A stretch of DNA of 64,000 nt from Candidatus Sulfopaludibacter sp. SbA3 (GTDB lineage: Bacteria > Pseudomonadota > Alphaproteobacteria > Caulobacterales > Hyphomonadaceae). A program made the translations under genes and the position numbers. Shown here one piece after another: positions 26,457 to 36,177 of the stretch; position 1 is the stretch's first letter, and each line of letters opens with the position of its first letter. Below the pieces are notes generated by a model, which saw only the letters and a list, made by a program, of their open reading frames with translations, was not told the DNA's origin and ran no database searches. The DNA lies in assembly GCA_945913285.1 (NCBI GenBank), contig CAMEDD010000002.1, positions 62,001 to 126,000 of the forward strand, written 5' to 3'.

Positions 26457-28748
26457 TTACCGCCGCTTCTTCTTGGTTGAGCCCGGGGGCAGCGTGCGCT
26501 TGTCGAATTTGGGTTTACTGCGGCGGGGTGGGCCGCCGCCGCCGCCGCGGTGGCTGCGGGTGCCATCCGAGTCGCGGCTGATTGCCTTGCGGGCCGCGCT
26601 GCGCCCTGCAGGCGCGGGCAGGGGATCGGAGATCATTTCAAGCAGCAGGCCGCCTTGCAGGGGCGTGACCTCCATCAGCCGCACACGGACGATCTGGCCG
26701 AGCGAGAAGGTCTTGCCTGAGCCGCGCGCATAGACCGCCATCGCGGCAGCGTCGTGCACCCAGTATTCATCCGAGAGCGACGAGATGGGCACGAAGCCGT
26801 CGGCGCCCGAGCCGGCGAGCGCGACGAACAGGCCGGCAGGCGTGACACCTGTGATACGGCCTTCGAACTCGGCGCCGACGCGGTCGGCCAGGAAGATCGC
26901 GAGGTAGCGGTCGGTTGCGTCGCGTTCAGCCGCCATCGAGCGGCGCTCGGTCATCGAGATGTGGCTCGTAATCTCTTCCAGCCGCGCGGCAGAGCGTTCC
27001 GACAGGCCGTCCGGCCCGAAATCATGTGCGGTGATCAGCGCGCGGTGCACCACAAGGTCGGCGTAGCGGCGGATGGGCGAGGTGAAGTGTGAGTAGCGCT
27101 GAAGGTTCAGGCCGAAGTGGCCCAGGTTTTCCTCCGAGTAAATCGCCTGCGCCTGTGAGCGCAGCACCATCTGCTGGATCATGCCTTCGTAATCGCCGCC
27201 GCGGATCTCGGCGAGCAGCTTGTTGAACTTATGCGTCTGCGGACGTTCGCCGACGGTCCATTTCATGTCGAGCGTCTGCAGGAACTCGGCGAAGGCGGCG
27301 ATTTTCGCCTCGGACGGGGTATCGTGCACGCGGTAGACAACCGGGCTCTGCATCTGCTCAAGTGTCTCGGCAGCGGCCACGTTCGCCTGGATCATGAACT
27401 CCTCGATCAGGCGATGCGCCTCGAGGCGTTCCTTGGTCGTGATGCCAGTGATCTCGCCTTCGGGGCTGAACATGATCCGGCGCTCGGGCATGTCGAGATC
27501 GAGCGGGCTGCGCGCATCGCGGGCTTTCGAAACAGCGGCGTAAGCGCCCCAGAGCGGGCGCAGCACCGTGTCCAGGATTTCGCCGGCCTTGCCGCCGGGT
27601 TTGCCATCGATGGCGGCCTGCGCCTCCTCATAGGCCAGCTTGGCGGCGGAGCGCATGTTGGCGCGCAGGAAGCGGTGGGATTTCTTGTTGCCGTCCTTCG
27701 AGAAGATCATCTCCGCCACGAGACAGGGGCGAAGTTCGCCTTCCTTCAGCGAGCAGGCGTCCGCCGAGAGTTCAAACGGCAACATTGGGACCACGCGGTC
27801 CGGGAAGTAGGTAGAGTTGCCGCGTTTCTCGGCTTCCTTGTCGAGAGCGGAGCCTTCGGTGACGTAGGCGGAGACGTCTGCAATCGCGACGAGCACTTTC
27901 CAGCTGCCGTCCGGCATTTCCTCGGCATGCACGGCGTCGTCATGGTCGCGCGCGTCGTGCGGGTCGATGGTGATGAGCGCCACACCCGTGAGGTCCGTAC
28001 GTGCAACCTTTGCGGGTGTCTTGCTTTTGGCTTCGGTGATAACTTCGTCCGGAAACTCGACTGGAATGTCGTTGGCATAGATCGCGATCAGGCTGGCCGA
28101 GCGCGCATCGGTGATGTGGCCGATCACTTCCTTGATCACGCCGAGCGCGGGGCCGTACTGGCGGCGGCCTTGCGGCTTGGGTTCGGCAACCACGAGGTCG
28201 CCGTCGCCGGCGCCCTTGCGGTCGGATTCCTGGATGAGGAGTTCGCGGCGTTCCTTGCGGCTGGCCGGGCTGACGCGTCCGCCATGCGGGGTGCGGTTGT
28301 AGAGGCCGACGATCCGGTCGCTGACGCGCTTTTCCAGCAGCGTGACGACATAGGCGCGCCATTCGCCATCCTCGCGTCCGGCGATCTTGCACATCGCGCG
28401 GTCTCCCTTGGCCGGGGCGCGGGAGCGGTTTTTCCCGGACGGGCCGCCATAGACGAGTTCGGGTCCGAACAGGCCGGAATCGCCAACGCATTGGCCGATC
28501 AGGTCGCCCTCGCGGGTGAGGCGCGTGAACTCGACCAGGCCGGTCGGCGGCGGGCGGTCTGTTTGCGCAAAGCTACGCTTGCCGGTGCGCTCCAGCTTGC
28601 CCTCGCGCTCCAGCTCCTCGAGCACTTCGCGCAGCACGGCGCGCTCCTTACCCTTCACCTTGAGGCCGCGCGCAATCTCTGCCTTCGACGTTGCGGCGGG
28701 ATTTTCCTTCAGGAAATCAAGGACAGTCTGACGATTTGGAAAGCTCAT
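26457..28748 (-). CDS. rnr: Ribonuclease R
   Basis: This 763-aa 3'-5' exoribonuclease degrades structured RNA. Domain order is an N-terminal winged helix (residues 1-60), cold-shock/OB domains, the RNB catalytic domain with the acidic cluster TIDPHDARDHDDAVHAE (near residue 265) and a C-terminal S1 domain (about 625-710). A basic, Gly/Arg/Lys-rich tail ends STKKKRR. The ATG is clear. In related genomes rnr lies downstream of topA; here an M23 peptidase gene lies between them. Confidence 0.95.
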   Translation of the reverse strand: MSFPNRQTVLDFLKENPAATSKAEIARGLKVKGKERAVLREVLEELEREGKLERTGKRSFAQTDRPPPTGLVEFTRLTREGDLIGQCVGDSGLFGPELVYGGPSGKNRSRAPAKGDRAMCKIAGREDGEWRAYVVTLLEKRVSDRIVGLYNRTPHGGRVSPASRKERRELLIQESDRKGAGDGDLVVAEPKPQGRRQYGPALGVIKEVIGHITDARSASLIAIYANDIPVEFPDEVITEAKSKTPAKVARTDLTGVALITIDPHDARDHDDAVHAEEMPDGSWKVLVAIADVSAYVTEGSALDKEAEKRGNSTYFPDRVVPMLPFELSADACSLKEGELRPCLVAEMIFSKDGNKKSHRFLRANMRSAAKLAYEEAQAAIDGKPGGKAGEILDTVLRPLWGAYAAVSKARDARSPLDLDMPERRIMFSPEGEITGITTKERLEAHRLIEEFMIQANVAAAETLEQMQSPVVYRVHDTPSEAKIAAFAEFLQTLDMKWTVGERPQTHKFNKLLAEIRGGDYEGMIQQMVLRSQAQAIYSEENLGHFGLNLQRYSHFTSPIRRYADLVVHRALITAHDFGPDGLSERSAARLEEITSHISMTERRSMAAERDATDRYLAIFLADRVGAEFEGRITGVTPAGLFVALAGSGADGFVPISSLSDEYWVHDAAAMAVYARGSGKTFSLGQIVRVRLMEVTPLQGGLLLEMISDPLPAPAGRSAARKAISRDSDGTRSHRGGGGGPPRRSKPKFDKRTLPPGSTKKKRR

Positions 28749-28850
28749 GGCTGGGCGTATAAGCGAGTTTGCGCGGGAATGCGCGGGGAAATTTCCCCGG
28801 CGCGGTTGCGCGTTCCAGCAAACAACCGCTCAACACCGCTATCTTAGGCC

Positions 28851-29570
28851 TCAGCCCTCGGTATCAGCCGCCGGGAGGTCGAATACGTCCAGCGGGGTGA
28901 GCGCGAAGGAACCCGCTTCGTCGCCCCATTCGCCAGTCAGCACTTCGAAGTGCAGGTGGCGTGCGATCTTGCGGGACGACGTGTTGCCCATCAGGCCGAT
29001 GACGTCGCCAGCTTCAACGGCGGCGCCTTCCTTGAGGCCGCTGAAGCGTTCGAGGTGGGCGTAGCGCGTGAACACGCCGTCGCCATGATCGATGACGATC
29101 ATGTTGCCGAAATCGTTCCTGTACGTCATTTCCTTTATGACGCCATTGCCGGCTGCGTAGATGTCCACGGCGGTCTGATTGAAGTAATCGACGCCCTCGT
29201 GCAGCCGCGTGCGGCGCATGCCGAAGCCTGAGGACAGGCAACCTTCCGCCACCGGAGCAGTGGCCAGCTTGACGTTTTCGCCCGCCGAGACGACCGGTGC
29301 ATAATTGACCATGACGAGGTCTTCATCCGTCTTCGGACGGTTGAAGACGTGCATCACCGGGCAGATCTTGAGAGAGACCGGGAACACATCTGGAAAGGTG
29401 GGTTCCGGCGGCGCGTCGGGAAGTTTTTCGGCCAAAAAGTCCGGCACGCCTGCCGTTTCATCGGTGATCTGAGCCGGGATTCCGCTGGTGACGGCTTCGC
29501 TGGTCGCGCTGACGCCGGCGAGGATCGTGACGGCGCCGGCGAGGGCGCGGAAGGTAGGAAAGCGGTTCAT
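28851..29570 (-). CDS. M23-family metallopeptidase (LytM domain), secreted
   Basis: This 239-aa protein has a signal peptide (about residues 1-26) and a C-terminal LytM/peptidase M23 domain. Zinc ligands are visible: His and Asp in RLHEGVDYF and the HxH in ARHLHFEV. The catalytic set looks complete, so it probably cleaves peptidoglycan cross-bridges, unlike the degenerate LytM activators. It lies between topA and rnr on the same strand, with about 100 bases on either side, so it may have its own promoter. Confidence 0.9.
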   Translation of the reverse strand: MNRFPTFRALAGAVTILAGVSATSEAVTSGIPAQITDETAGVPDFLAEKLPDAPPEPTFPDVFPVSLKICPVMHVFNRPKTDEDLVMVNYAPVVSAGENVKLATAPVAEGCLSSGFGMRRTRLHEGVDYFNQTAVDIYAAGNGVIKEMTYRNDFGNMIVIDHGDGVFTRYAHLERFSGLKEGAAVEAGDVIGLMGNTSSRKIARHLHFEVLTGEWGDEAGSFALTPLDVFDLPAADTEG

Positions 29571-29674
29571 TACGGTATCCTGATTAACAGAAACGAAGAG
29601 CCGGTCTCAAGCGCGAAGGCAGAGAATTAGCTTAACGGCTTGCAAAAGTGATACCAATAGGGCGTTACGCGAGA

Positions 29675-32257
29675 TTAACCGCCGGTTTCCTTTGCGGCAG
29701 GCTTCTTTTTCGCCGGGGATTTCTTCGCCGGGGCTTTCTTCGGGGCGGCTTTCTTCTTGCCGCCTGTGCCAGAACCGGCCTTAGCGTTAACGAGTGCGAG
29801 CGCCGCTTCGAGGGTCACTGTCTCCGGCGCCATGTCCTTTGGCAGCGTCGCGTTTACCTTGCCCCACTTCACGTAAGGGCCGTATTTTCCGGCGAACACT
29901 TCGACCGGGCCGCCATCCGGATGCTCGCCGAGGGACTTGAGGGCCGCCACGCCGCCGCGGCCGCCGCCAGCGGCTGCCTTGGCGCGCTTGTCGGCGATCA
30001 GGTCTACGGCGCGGTTGATGCCAATGGAGAAGACTTCCGCCGGATCCTTCAGGTTCGCATAGGTCTTGCCATGCTGGATGTAGGGCCCGAAGCGGCCGAA
30101 ATTAGCGAGGATCATCTCGCCATCCTCCGGGTGCAGACCAACTTCGCGTGGCAGGCTGAGCAGTTCCACGGCGCGCGTAAGCGTAAGCGTGTCGGGGCTG
30201 TCGGCTTTGGCGAGGCTCGCGCGTTTTGGCTTCTCGCCGTTCGCCATCTCGACATAGGGGCCGAAGCGTCCGGATTTCAGCAGGATCATCTCGCCCTTCT
30301 CGGGGTGGATGCCGATCTGGTTGCCATCCGGATTGATCGCGCCTTCTCCGCCTTCGGACGAAAACTGGCGCGTGTACTTGCATTCCGGGTGGCGCGAGCA
30401 GCCGACGAATGCGCCGAACTTACCGAGCTTCATCGACAGCTCGCCTTGCTTGCAGAGCGGGCAGAGGCGCGGGTTCTCGACCGGATTGCCTTCGGCATCC
30501 TGGCGGGGGAACACATATGCGCCGAGGGTTTCGTTGAGCGCATCCAGCACGTGCGTGACGCGCAGGTCTTTTGTGCCGCCAATGTCGGCGGCGAACTGGG
30601 TCCAGAAATCCCTCAGGAAGGCTTTCCAGTCGAGCTTTCCGTCCGAAATCACGTCGAGCTTCTCTTCGAGGCCGGCGGTGAAATCATATTCCACATAGCG
30701 AGCGAAGAAGTTCTCGAGGAAGGCCGTGACGAGCCGGCCCTTATCTTCCGGCACCAGCGCCTTGCCTTCGATGCGCACATAACCGCGGTCTTCGAGCGTG
30801 GACATGGTGGAGGCGTAGGTGGAGGGCCGGCCAATGCCGAGTTCTTCAAGCCGCTTGACGAGCGAGGCCTCCGTATAGCGGGGCGGCGGCGTGGTGAAGG
30901 ACTGGTTGGCGTCGGCTTTCAGAAGGTCCGCATGCTGACCTTCTGCCACCTTCGGCAGGCGGCCTTCGGCGTCGTCATCATCGTCGCCCGCATCATGGCC
31001 TTCGGTGTAGAGCTTGATGTAGCCATCGAACACCACGACCTGGCCGGTCGCGCGCAGCACGGCGCGCTTGTCCTTCGAGGCGAGGTCAATCGTGGTGCGC
31101 TCGAACAGCGCCGCCTCCATCTGCGAGGCGACCGCGCGGCGCCAGATGAGGGTGTAGAGTTTCTTCAGGTCGCTTTCGCCGTGATACTCGTCCGGGCGCA
31201 GGTTGAAGTCGGTTGGGCGGATCGCCTCGTGGGCCTCCTGCGCATTTTTTGCCTTGGAGGAATATCGGCGCGTGTTTTCCGGCAGGTAGCGCGCGCCATA
31301 GTTCGACTGGATCATCGCCCGGGCGGCGACATAGGCTTCCTCGGCCATGTTGACGCCGTCGGTTCGCATATAGGTTATGCGGCCTTCTTCATAGAGTTTT
31401 TGCGCGCCCTGCATGGTGCGCTTGGCATTGAAGCCGAGCTTGCGGCTGGCTTCCTGCTGAAGCGTTGAGGTGATGAAGGGCGGTGGCGGGTTGCGCTTGA
31501 CCGGTTTGGCCTCGACGCTTGCCACCGAATAGCCGCCGGTCTTGACGATCTCCAGCGCGCGGTCGGCGTCGCCCTTGTTGCCGAGGGTGAACTTCTTCAG
31601 CGTGTCGCCGTTCAGGCTGTAGAGGCGCGCTTCGAACGCGGTGCCGTCCGGCGCGCGCAGTTCGCATTCGATGTTCCAGTATTCCTGCGGGCGGAACAGT
31701 TCGATCTCGTTCTCGCGGTCGCAGACAATGCGCAGCGCCACAGATTGCACGCGCCCGGCCGAACGCGAGCCCGGCAATTTGCGCCAGAGCACCGGCGAGA
31801 GATTGAACCCGACGAGATAGTCCAGTGCCCGGCGCGCGAGGTATGCGTCCACCAGTTCGCCGTCGATCTGGCGCGGGTTCTCCATGGCTGTGGTCACAGC
31901 GTTCTTGGTGATCGCGTTGAATACGACGCGCTCGACGACGGTGTCCTTCTTCAGGGCGCGGCGTTTCTTGAGCGCTTCGACGAGATGCCAGGAAATGGCT
32001 TCGCCTTCGCGGTCAGGGTCGGTCGCCAGGATCAGCGTGTCGGCGTCCTTGAGGGCGTTGGCGATGTCGGAAATGCGCTTCGCCGATTTGGCGTCCGCCT
32101 CCCACACCATCTCGAAATCATTGTCCGGATCGACCGATCCGTTCTTGGACGGAAGGTCGCGGATATGCCCGTAGGAGGCGAGGACTTTATAGTCCTTGCC
32201 CAGGTACTTGTTGATCGTTTTGGCCTTCGCGGGCGACTCGACGACGACAAGTTTCAT
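29675..32257 (-). CDS. topA: DNA topoisomerase I
   Basis: This type IA topoisomerase (860 aa) relaxes negative supercoils. The Toprim domain shows KLVVVESPAKAKTI and ATDPDREGEAI. The catalytic tyrosine lies in GRITYMRTDGVN. A single cysteine zinc ribbon (CPLC...CSRHPEC) is followed by three Topo_C-type repeats (GRFGPYVEMANGEKPKR-like) and a Lys/Ala/Pro-rich tail. I start at ATG 32257, since the AGGGA site has proper spacing to it and is too close to the ATG two codons upstream. lptG lies directly upstream, where dprA would be expected. Confidence 0.96.
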   Translation of the reverse strand: MKLVVVESPAKAKTINKYLGKDYKVLASYGHIRDLPSKNGSVDPDNDFEMVWEADAKSAKRISDIANALKDADTLILATDPDREGEAISWHLVEALKKRRALKKDTVVERVVFNAITKNAVTTAMENPRQIDGELVDAYLARRALDYLVGFNLSPVLWRKLPGSRSAGRVQSVALRIVCDRENEIELFRPQEYWNIECELRAPDGTAFEARLYSLNGDTLKKFTLGNKGDADRALEIVKTGGYSVASVEAKPVKRNPPPPFITSTLQQEASRKLGFNAKRTMQGAQKLYEEGRITYMRTDGVNMAEEAYVAARAMIQSNYGARYLPENTRRYSSKAKNAQEAHEAIRPTDFNLRPDEYHGESDLKKLYTLIWRRAVASQMEAALFERTTIDLASKDKRAVLRATGQVVVFDGYIKLYTEGHDAGDDDDDAEGRLPKVAEGQHADLLKADANQSFTTPPPRYTEASLVKRLEELGIGRPSTYASTMSTLEDRGYVRIEGKALVPEDKGRLVTAFLENFFARYVEYDFTAGLEEKLDVISDGKLDWKAFLRDFWTQFAADIGGTKDLRVTHVLDALNETLGAYVFPRQDAEGNPVENPRLCPLCKQGELSMKLGKFGAFVGCSRHPECKYTRQFSSEGGEGAINPDGNQIGIHPEKGEMILLKSGRFGPYVEMANGEKPKRASLAKADSPDTLTLTRAVELLSLPREVGLHPEDGEMILANFGRFGPYIQHGKTYANLKDPAEVFSIGINRAVDLIADKRAKAAAGGGRGGVAALKSLGEHPDGGPVEVFAGKYGPYVKWGKVNATLPKDMAPETVTLEAALALVNAKAGSGTGGKKKAAPKKAPAKKSPAKKKPAAKETGG

Positions 32258-32325
32258 GGCCATTCCCTCATTGAGGGCGGCAGGAATGGTCCGGGGTTGC
32301 GGGCCGTGTCAAGGCCGCAGCGGCG

Positions 32326-33447
32326 TTAGCCGTCTTCGCGGTAGGCGATGAAAGCGAGGGCTGCGAACAGCACAAAGAGGGGGGGCGACCAGGCCGCGAT
32401 CGGCGGCGGGGCCGCGCCTGTAGCCCCGAGGCTCGCTGAAAACTGGGTGAAGAAATAGAGGCCCACAGCGGCCAGAACGCCGGTGGCCAGAAGACCCGAG
32501 GTTCCCCCCAGGCGCTGCAATCTGAGGCAGGCGAGGGCGCCGATGAGCGCCATTGCGACATAAAGCACCGGCGTGGCCGTGAGGGTGTACCAGCGCATCG
32601 TGTAGCGCGAGGCATCCAGACCCGCGGCGCGGGTCTGGTCGATGAAACGGGGCAAGGACCAGAAGCCGATGGTGTTCGGCGAGGCAAACTTGTCGAGCAA
32701 CGTCACCGCATCGACATTGGTGGGGATGGCGAGGCTGTCGCGATGTTCCGGCGGCAGGTTGGGGAGATTCTCGACGAGATTCTCGAGTTGCCAGAAGCCC
32801 TCGTGGAGCGTGGCCTTTTCGGCGTCGATGCGGCGCACGAAGGCGTAGTCGTTGGTGGGCTTGCGCCCGTCATAGAGGCGCTGTTCCTCGATCAGCTTGA
32901 CGTCCAGCAGCGTGCGCCCGGAATCTTCGACCTTGCGGGCGTGGATCACATATTGGCTCGTATCATCGCCCTGGCGCAGCCAGATGCCGGTATCTGCGAC
33001 GGCCAGCGTCTCCTGCCCGATCTGGAGCAGGCGGGAGCGTTCGAACTCGAACGCCTGCGTGAGGCGCGCGGCAAAGGGATTGAGAATCAGGGACGAAAAG
33101 AGGCCAAGCCCTGCCGCGAGGACCATCACCGGCGTCAGGAAGCGCCAGGCCGACAGGCCGCTGGCGCGGATGATCGAGAGTTCGGAGCGCCGGTTGAGCC
33201 GAGTGAAGGCCAGCATGCTGGCGGCCAGCAGGGCGAAGGGCAGGGTCTGTTCAATCAGCAGCGGCAGCTTCATCAGCGACAGGCGGATGGCGCTGACGAG
33301 GCTGAGACTGACATCGCCGCCGACAGTGCGCAGCTGTTCCACGACGTCGATCATCAGGATCGCGAGCAGCAGGATGCCGAGCACCAGAATGAGCCCCGAA
33401 AGGCATTCCTTGAGGATGTAAACCTGGATGCGTGACAGCATGGGCAT
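32326..33447 (-). CDS. lptG: LPS export ABC transporter permease LptG
   Basis: This 373-aa YjgP/YjgQ permease forms the LptB2FG complex with LptF, extracting LPS from the inner membrane and driving it over the LptC-A-D bridge. Three N-terminal helices with FALLAASMLAFTRLNRRSE (coupling helix) precede a large periplasmic beta-jellyroll domain and three C-terminal helices. The ATG at 33447 overlaps the lptF stop by one base (TGATG). Forty-two further upstream codons in the same open frame lie inside lptF and are not used. lptD is not adjacent; topA follows. Confidence 0.94.
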   Translation of the reverse strand: MPMLSRIQVYILKECLSGLILVLGILLLAILMIDVVEQLRTVGGDVSLSLVSAIRLSLMKLPLLIEQTLPFALLAASMLAFTRLNRRSELSIIRASGLSAWRFLTPVMVLAAGLGLFSSLILNPFAARLTQAFEFERSRLLQIGQETLAVADTGIWLRQGDDTSQYVIHARKVEDSGRTLLDVKLIEEQRLYDGRKPTNDYAFVRRIDAEKATLHEGFWQLENLVENLPNLPPEHRDSLAIPTNVDAVTLLDKFASPNTIGFWSLPRFIDQTRAAGLDASRYTMRWYTLTATPVLYVAMALIGALACLRLQRLGGTSGLLATGVLAAVGLYFFTQFSASLGATGAAPPPIAAWSPPLFVLFAALAFIAYREDG

Positions 33448-34589
33448 CAGGCCATGGCCTTCTTGCGCGAGGCCAGGAGGCTGTCGGCCCGCGCCGAGCG
33501 CCGCCCGATCCGGCGGCCGCGGCCGAAATAGACCCAGGACAGGATCACGATGGCGAGTACCGGCACCGCCCATTGCGCGACGTTCAGGGAGGGATCGTCC
33601 GATGCGGACGATTGCAGCGCGAGCTGGACGACCAGCGCCAGCGTTGCGCCGGCGGCCGCGATGCCGATCCGGCGGCTATAGCCCTGACGGCTGAAATCGC
33701 CGCCAAGCACGGCCACGATGGCGAGCAAGGCCATAACGATGTTGAGCAGGGGTGTGGACAGCCGGGCATTGGCCTCGGCCAAAAAGGCGTCGGCTTGCTT
33801 GTTCTGGAAGTAATCCTTCCGGTCCACGAAAAACAGCTCGTGCAGGTACTTGTCCGACGCCTTGAGGATCAGTTCGGCGTCTTCCTTCATGAAATCGGTA
33901 AGGTCGAACATGTACTGGTCGAACTCGAGGATCGAGAGCTGGCCTTCATTGTCGAGCTGCTGGCTGAGCGCGTCGCGCAGCAGCAGGGTCGGGCGACCCT
34001 CGACCGAGACGAGCGCAGCGGAGCGGGCAAGGATATCGGTTGGATAATCCGGGTCCGTCATATCGGAGATGAGCACGCCGCGCAGTTCGCCGTCTACCTG
34101 CTCGCGCGCATAGAAGGTCAGCCGTTCACCATTGGTTGTGAACTGGCCGGGCCGGATGAGCGCGGCGGCCAGGTCAGCGCGGGCGACGGCAACGGCCTCA
34201 CGCATGGTGCGCTGGGAGGCGGGCTGGACCCACAGGTTCACGGCGAGGTGCATCACCGCGCAGGCAAGCGCGAGCCGCAGGATCGGCGAGGCGACCTGCC
34301 AGCGCGTCATGCCGGCGGCCTGCGCGACGACGATTTCAGAATCCTTGTGGATACGGTTCAGCGACCAGACTGCGCCGACAAAGATGGCCAGCGGCATAAG
34401 CAGCGCCACAATCTGCGGCGAGCCGAGCACCACAATGTAGAGGTATGTCAGAGCCGATTGCCGGTTCTCGAGGATCAGGTCGGTGCGCGACAAGCCCTGC
34501 GCAAGCAGGGCCATCAGCACGAGGCTGCCGACGATGATCACCACCGCCTGAAAGACTTGACGGAACATATGAGCCTGGATTTTCGTCAT
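33447..34589 (-). CDS. lptF: LPS export ABC transporter permease LptF
   Basis: This 380-aa YjgP/YjgQ-family permease is LptG's partner. It shows the three-helix N-terminal bundle (QVFQAVVIIVGSLVLMALL), the coupling region NRIHKDSEIVVAQAAGMTRW, a periplasmic jellyroll, and three C-terminal helices with GDFSRQGYSRRIG before the last pair. It starts 124 bases from the divergent pepA, so the promoter for lptFG probably lies in that gap. It is translationally coupled to lptG. Confidence 0.94.
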   Translation of the reverse strand: MTKIQAHMFRQVFQAVVIIVGSLVLMALLAQGLSRTDLILENRQSALTYLYIVVLGSPQIVALLMPLAIFVGAVWSLNRIHKDSEIVVAQAAGMTRWQVASPILRLALACAVMHLAVNLWVQPASQRTMREAVAVARADLAAALIRPGQFTTNGERLTFYAREQVDGELRGVLISDMTDPDYPTDILARSAALVSVEGRPTLLLRDALSQQLDNEGQLSILEFDQYMFDLTDFMKEDAELILKASDKYLHELFFVDRKDYFQNKQADAFLAEANARLSTPLLNIVMALLAIVAVLGGDFSRQGYSRRIGIAAAGATLALVVQLALQSSASDDPSLNVAQWAVPVLAIVILSWVYFGRGRRIGRRSARADSLLASRKKAMA

Positions 34590-34713
34590 GACCGGGCGGG
34601 GTGCGACACTCTATCGGGGAAAAACAGGCGGTTAGGAGCTGTGAATTCCCTTGCTAACGAGTTGCGCTTGGCGCGTCGATGCTTAGTTTCCGCTGCAAAC
34701 GGAGTTTCCACAC

Positions 34714-36177
34714 ATGAAAATCACTTTCGCAGAAAGCGCCAAGACCGATATCGCGGCGTTCATCGTCGATGATGACGGCCGGCTTCCGGACGCTGCTGGC
34801 GCGCTCGACAAGGCCAGCGGCGGCCTGATCTCGGAGGCGCTGGACGGCGGACGGTTCGACGGCAAGACCGGCCAGCAGGCCCTTGTGGTGCTGCCGAAAG
34901 GGCTCGATGCCCGCCGGGTGCTTCTGCTGGGCGGCGGCAAGCCGAAGAAGCGCGACAACCGCGCGCTCGAACATCTCGGCGCGAACCTGGTCAAGGCGAT
35001 CGGCTCCAGCGGCTTCAAAACGGCCTCTATCGTCGCCGGGGATGCCGAATCAGCGGCGCGGGTCGCGGTGGGCGCCAAGCTCGCTGCCTATCGTTTCGAT
35101 ACCTATTTCACCAAACTGAAGCCGGACCAGAAGCCGAGCCTCTCTGGGCTCACGGTCATCTCCGTCGATCCGAAGGCTGCGAAGGCCGCTTTCGGCCCGC
35201 TCGATGCGGCGACGGATGGCACTTATCTGGCGCGCGACCTCGTGAACCTGCCGCCGAACGACCTCTATCCCGAATCGTTTGCCGCGAAAGTGAAGGAACT
35301 CGAGCCGCTCGGTCTTGAAGTCGAAATCCTCGGCGAAAAGCAGATGACGAAGCTCGGCATGGGGGCGCTGCTCGGCGTCGGGCAGGGCTCGGTGAAGGAA
35401 AGCCAGCTCGGCATCATCAAGTGGAATGGCGGCAGGCCGGGCGACAATCCGGTGATCCTCGTCGGCAAGGGCGTGTGCTTCGACACCGGCGGCATTTCGC
35501 TGAAGCCCGGCCCGAACATGGAGAACATGCGCGGCGATATGGGCGGCGCAGCGGCCGTGACCGGCACGATGCGCGCGCTCGCGCAGCGAAAGGCGAAGGT
35601 CAACGTGATCGGCCTGATCGGCCTTGTCGAGAACATGCCTGACGGCAATGCGATCCGCCCCGGCGACATTCTTCACTCGGCCTCGGGCCAGACCATCGAA
35701 GTTCAGAACACGGACGCCGAAGGCCGGCTCGTGCTGTGCGATGTGCTCTGGTACGCGCAGGAACACTTCAAGCCGAAGGCGATCGTAGACCTCGCCACGC
35801 TGACCGGCGCGATCATTGTCTCGCTCGGCCATCACCATGCGGGCATGTTCACGGACTCGGACGACCTCGCCGCAGAACTGACCAAGGCGGGCCTTTCCGA
35901 AGGCGAGCGCGTTTGGCGCCTCCCGCTTGGCGCGGAGTATGATGTGCAGATCAAGTCCAAGTTTGCCGACATGCGCAATATTGGCGGACCAGCTGCGGGC
36001 TCGATCACGGCGGCGCAGTTCCTCAAGCGCTTCGTCAAGGACGGCGTGAAATGGGCCCACCTTGATATCGCCGGCGTTGCCTGGGTCGAGGGCGAGAAGG
36101 CCCCGACCGATCCGAGCTGGGCTTCGGGTTATGGCCCGCGCCTGCTGAACAAGTGGATCATGGATAATTATGAGTGA
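34714..36177 (+). CDS. pepA: Leucyl aminopeptidase (M17)
   Basis: This 487-aa cytosolic aminopeptidase removes N-terminal residues using two metal ions. The family signature NTDAEGRLVL is present (near residue 333). Metal/substrate residues are also visible in GKGVCFDTGGISLKP (near 250) and NMRGDMGGAAAV (near 270). The N-terminal Macro-like domain is complete. It overlaps holC by 8 bases, as in many proteobacteria where pepA precedes holC. Confidence 0.96.
   Translation: MKITFAESAKTDIAAFIVDDDGRLPDAAGALDKASGGLISEALDGGRFDGKTGQQALVVLPKGLDARRVLLLGGGKPKKRDNRALEHLGANLVKAIGSSGFKTASIVAGDAESAARVAVGAKLAAYRFDTYFTKLKPDQKPSLSGLTVISVDPKAAKAAFGPLDAATDGTYLARDLVNLPPNDLYPESFAAKVKELEPLGLEVEILGEKQMTKLGMGALLGVGQGSVKESQLGIIKWNGGRPGDNPVILVGKGVCFDTGGISLKPGPNMENMRGDMGGAAAVTGTMRALAQRKAKVNVIGLIGLVENMPDGNAIRPGDILHSASGQTIEVQNTDAEGRLVLCDVLWYAQEHFKPKAIVDLATLTGAIIVSLGHHHAGMFTDSDDLAAELTKAGLSEGERVWRLPLGAEYDVQIKSKFADMRNIGGPAAGSITAAQFLKRFVKDGVKWAHLDIAGVAWVEGEKAPTDPSWASGYGPRLLNKWIMDNYE

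Noticed and set aside
29648-31468. Plus-strand ORF (606 aa) opposite topA; similar frames opposite rnr (27231-28847), gatB (15796-17286) and lptF (33432-34772)
   Set aside because: All are antisense frames without stop codons, a known effect of high GC codon bias; none shows domain motifs.
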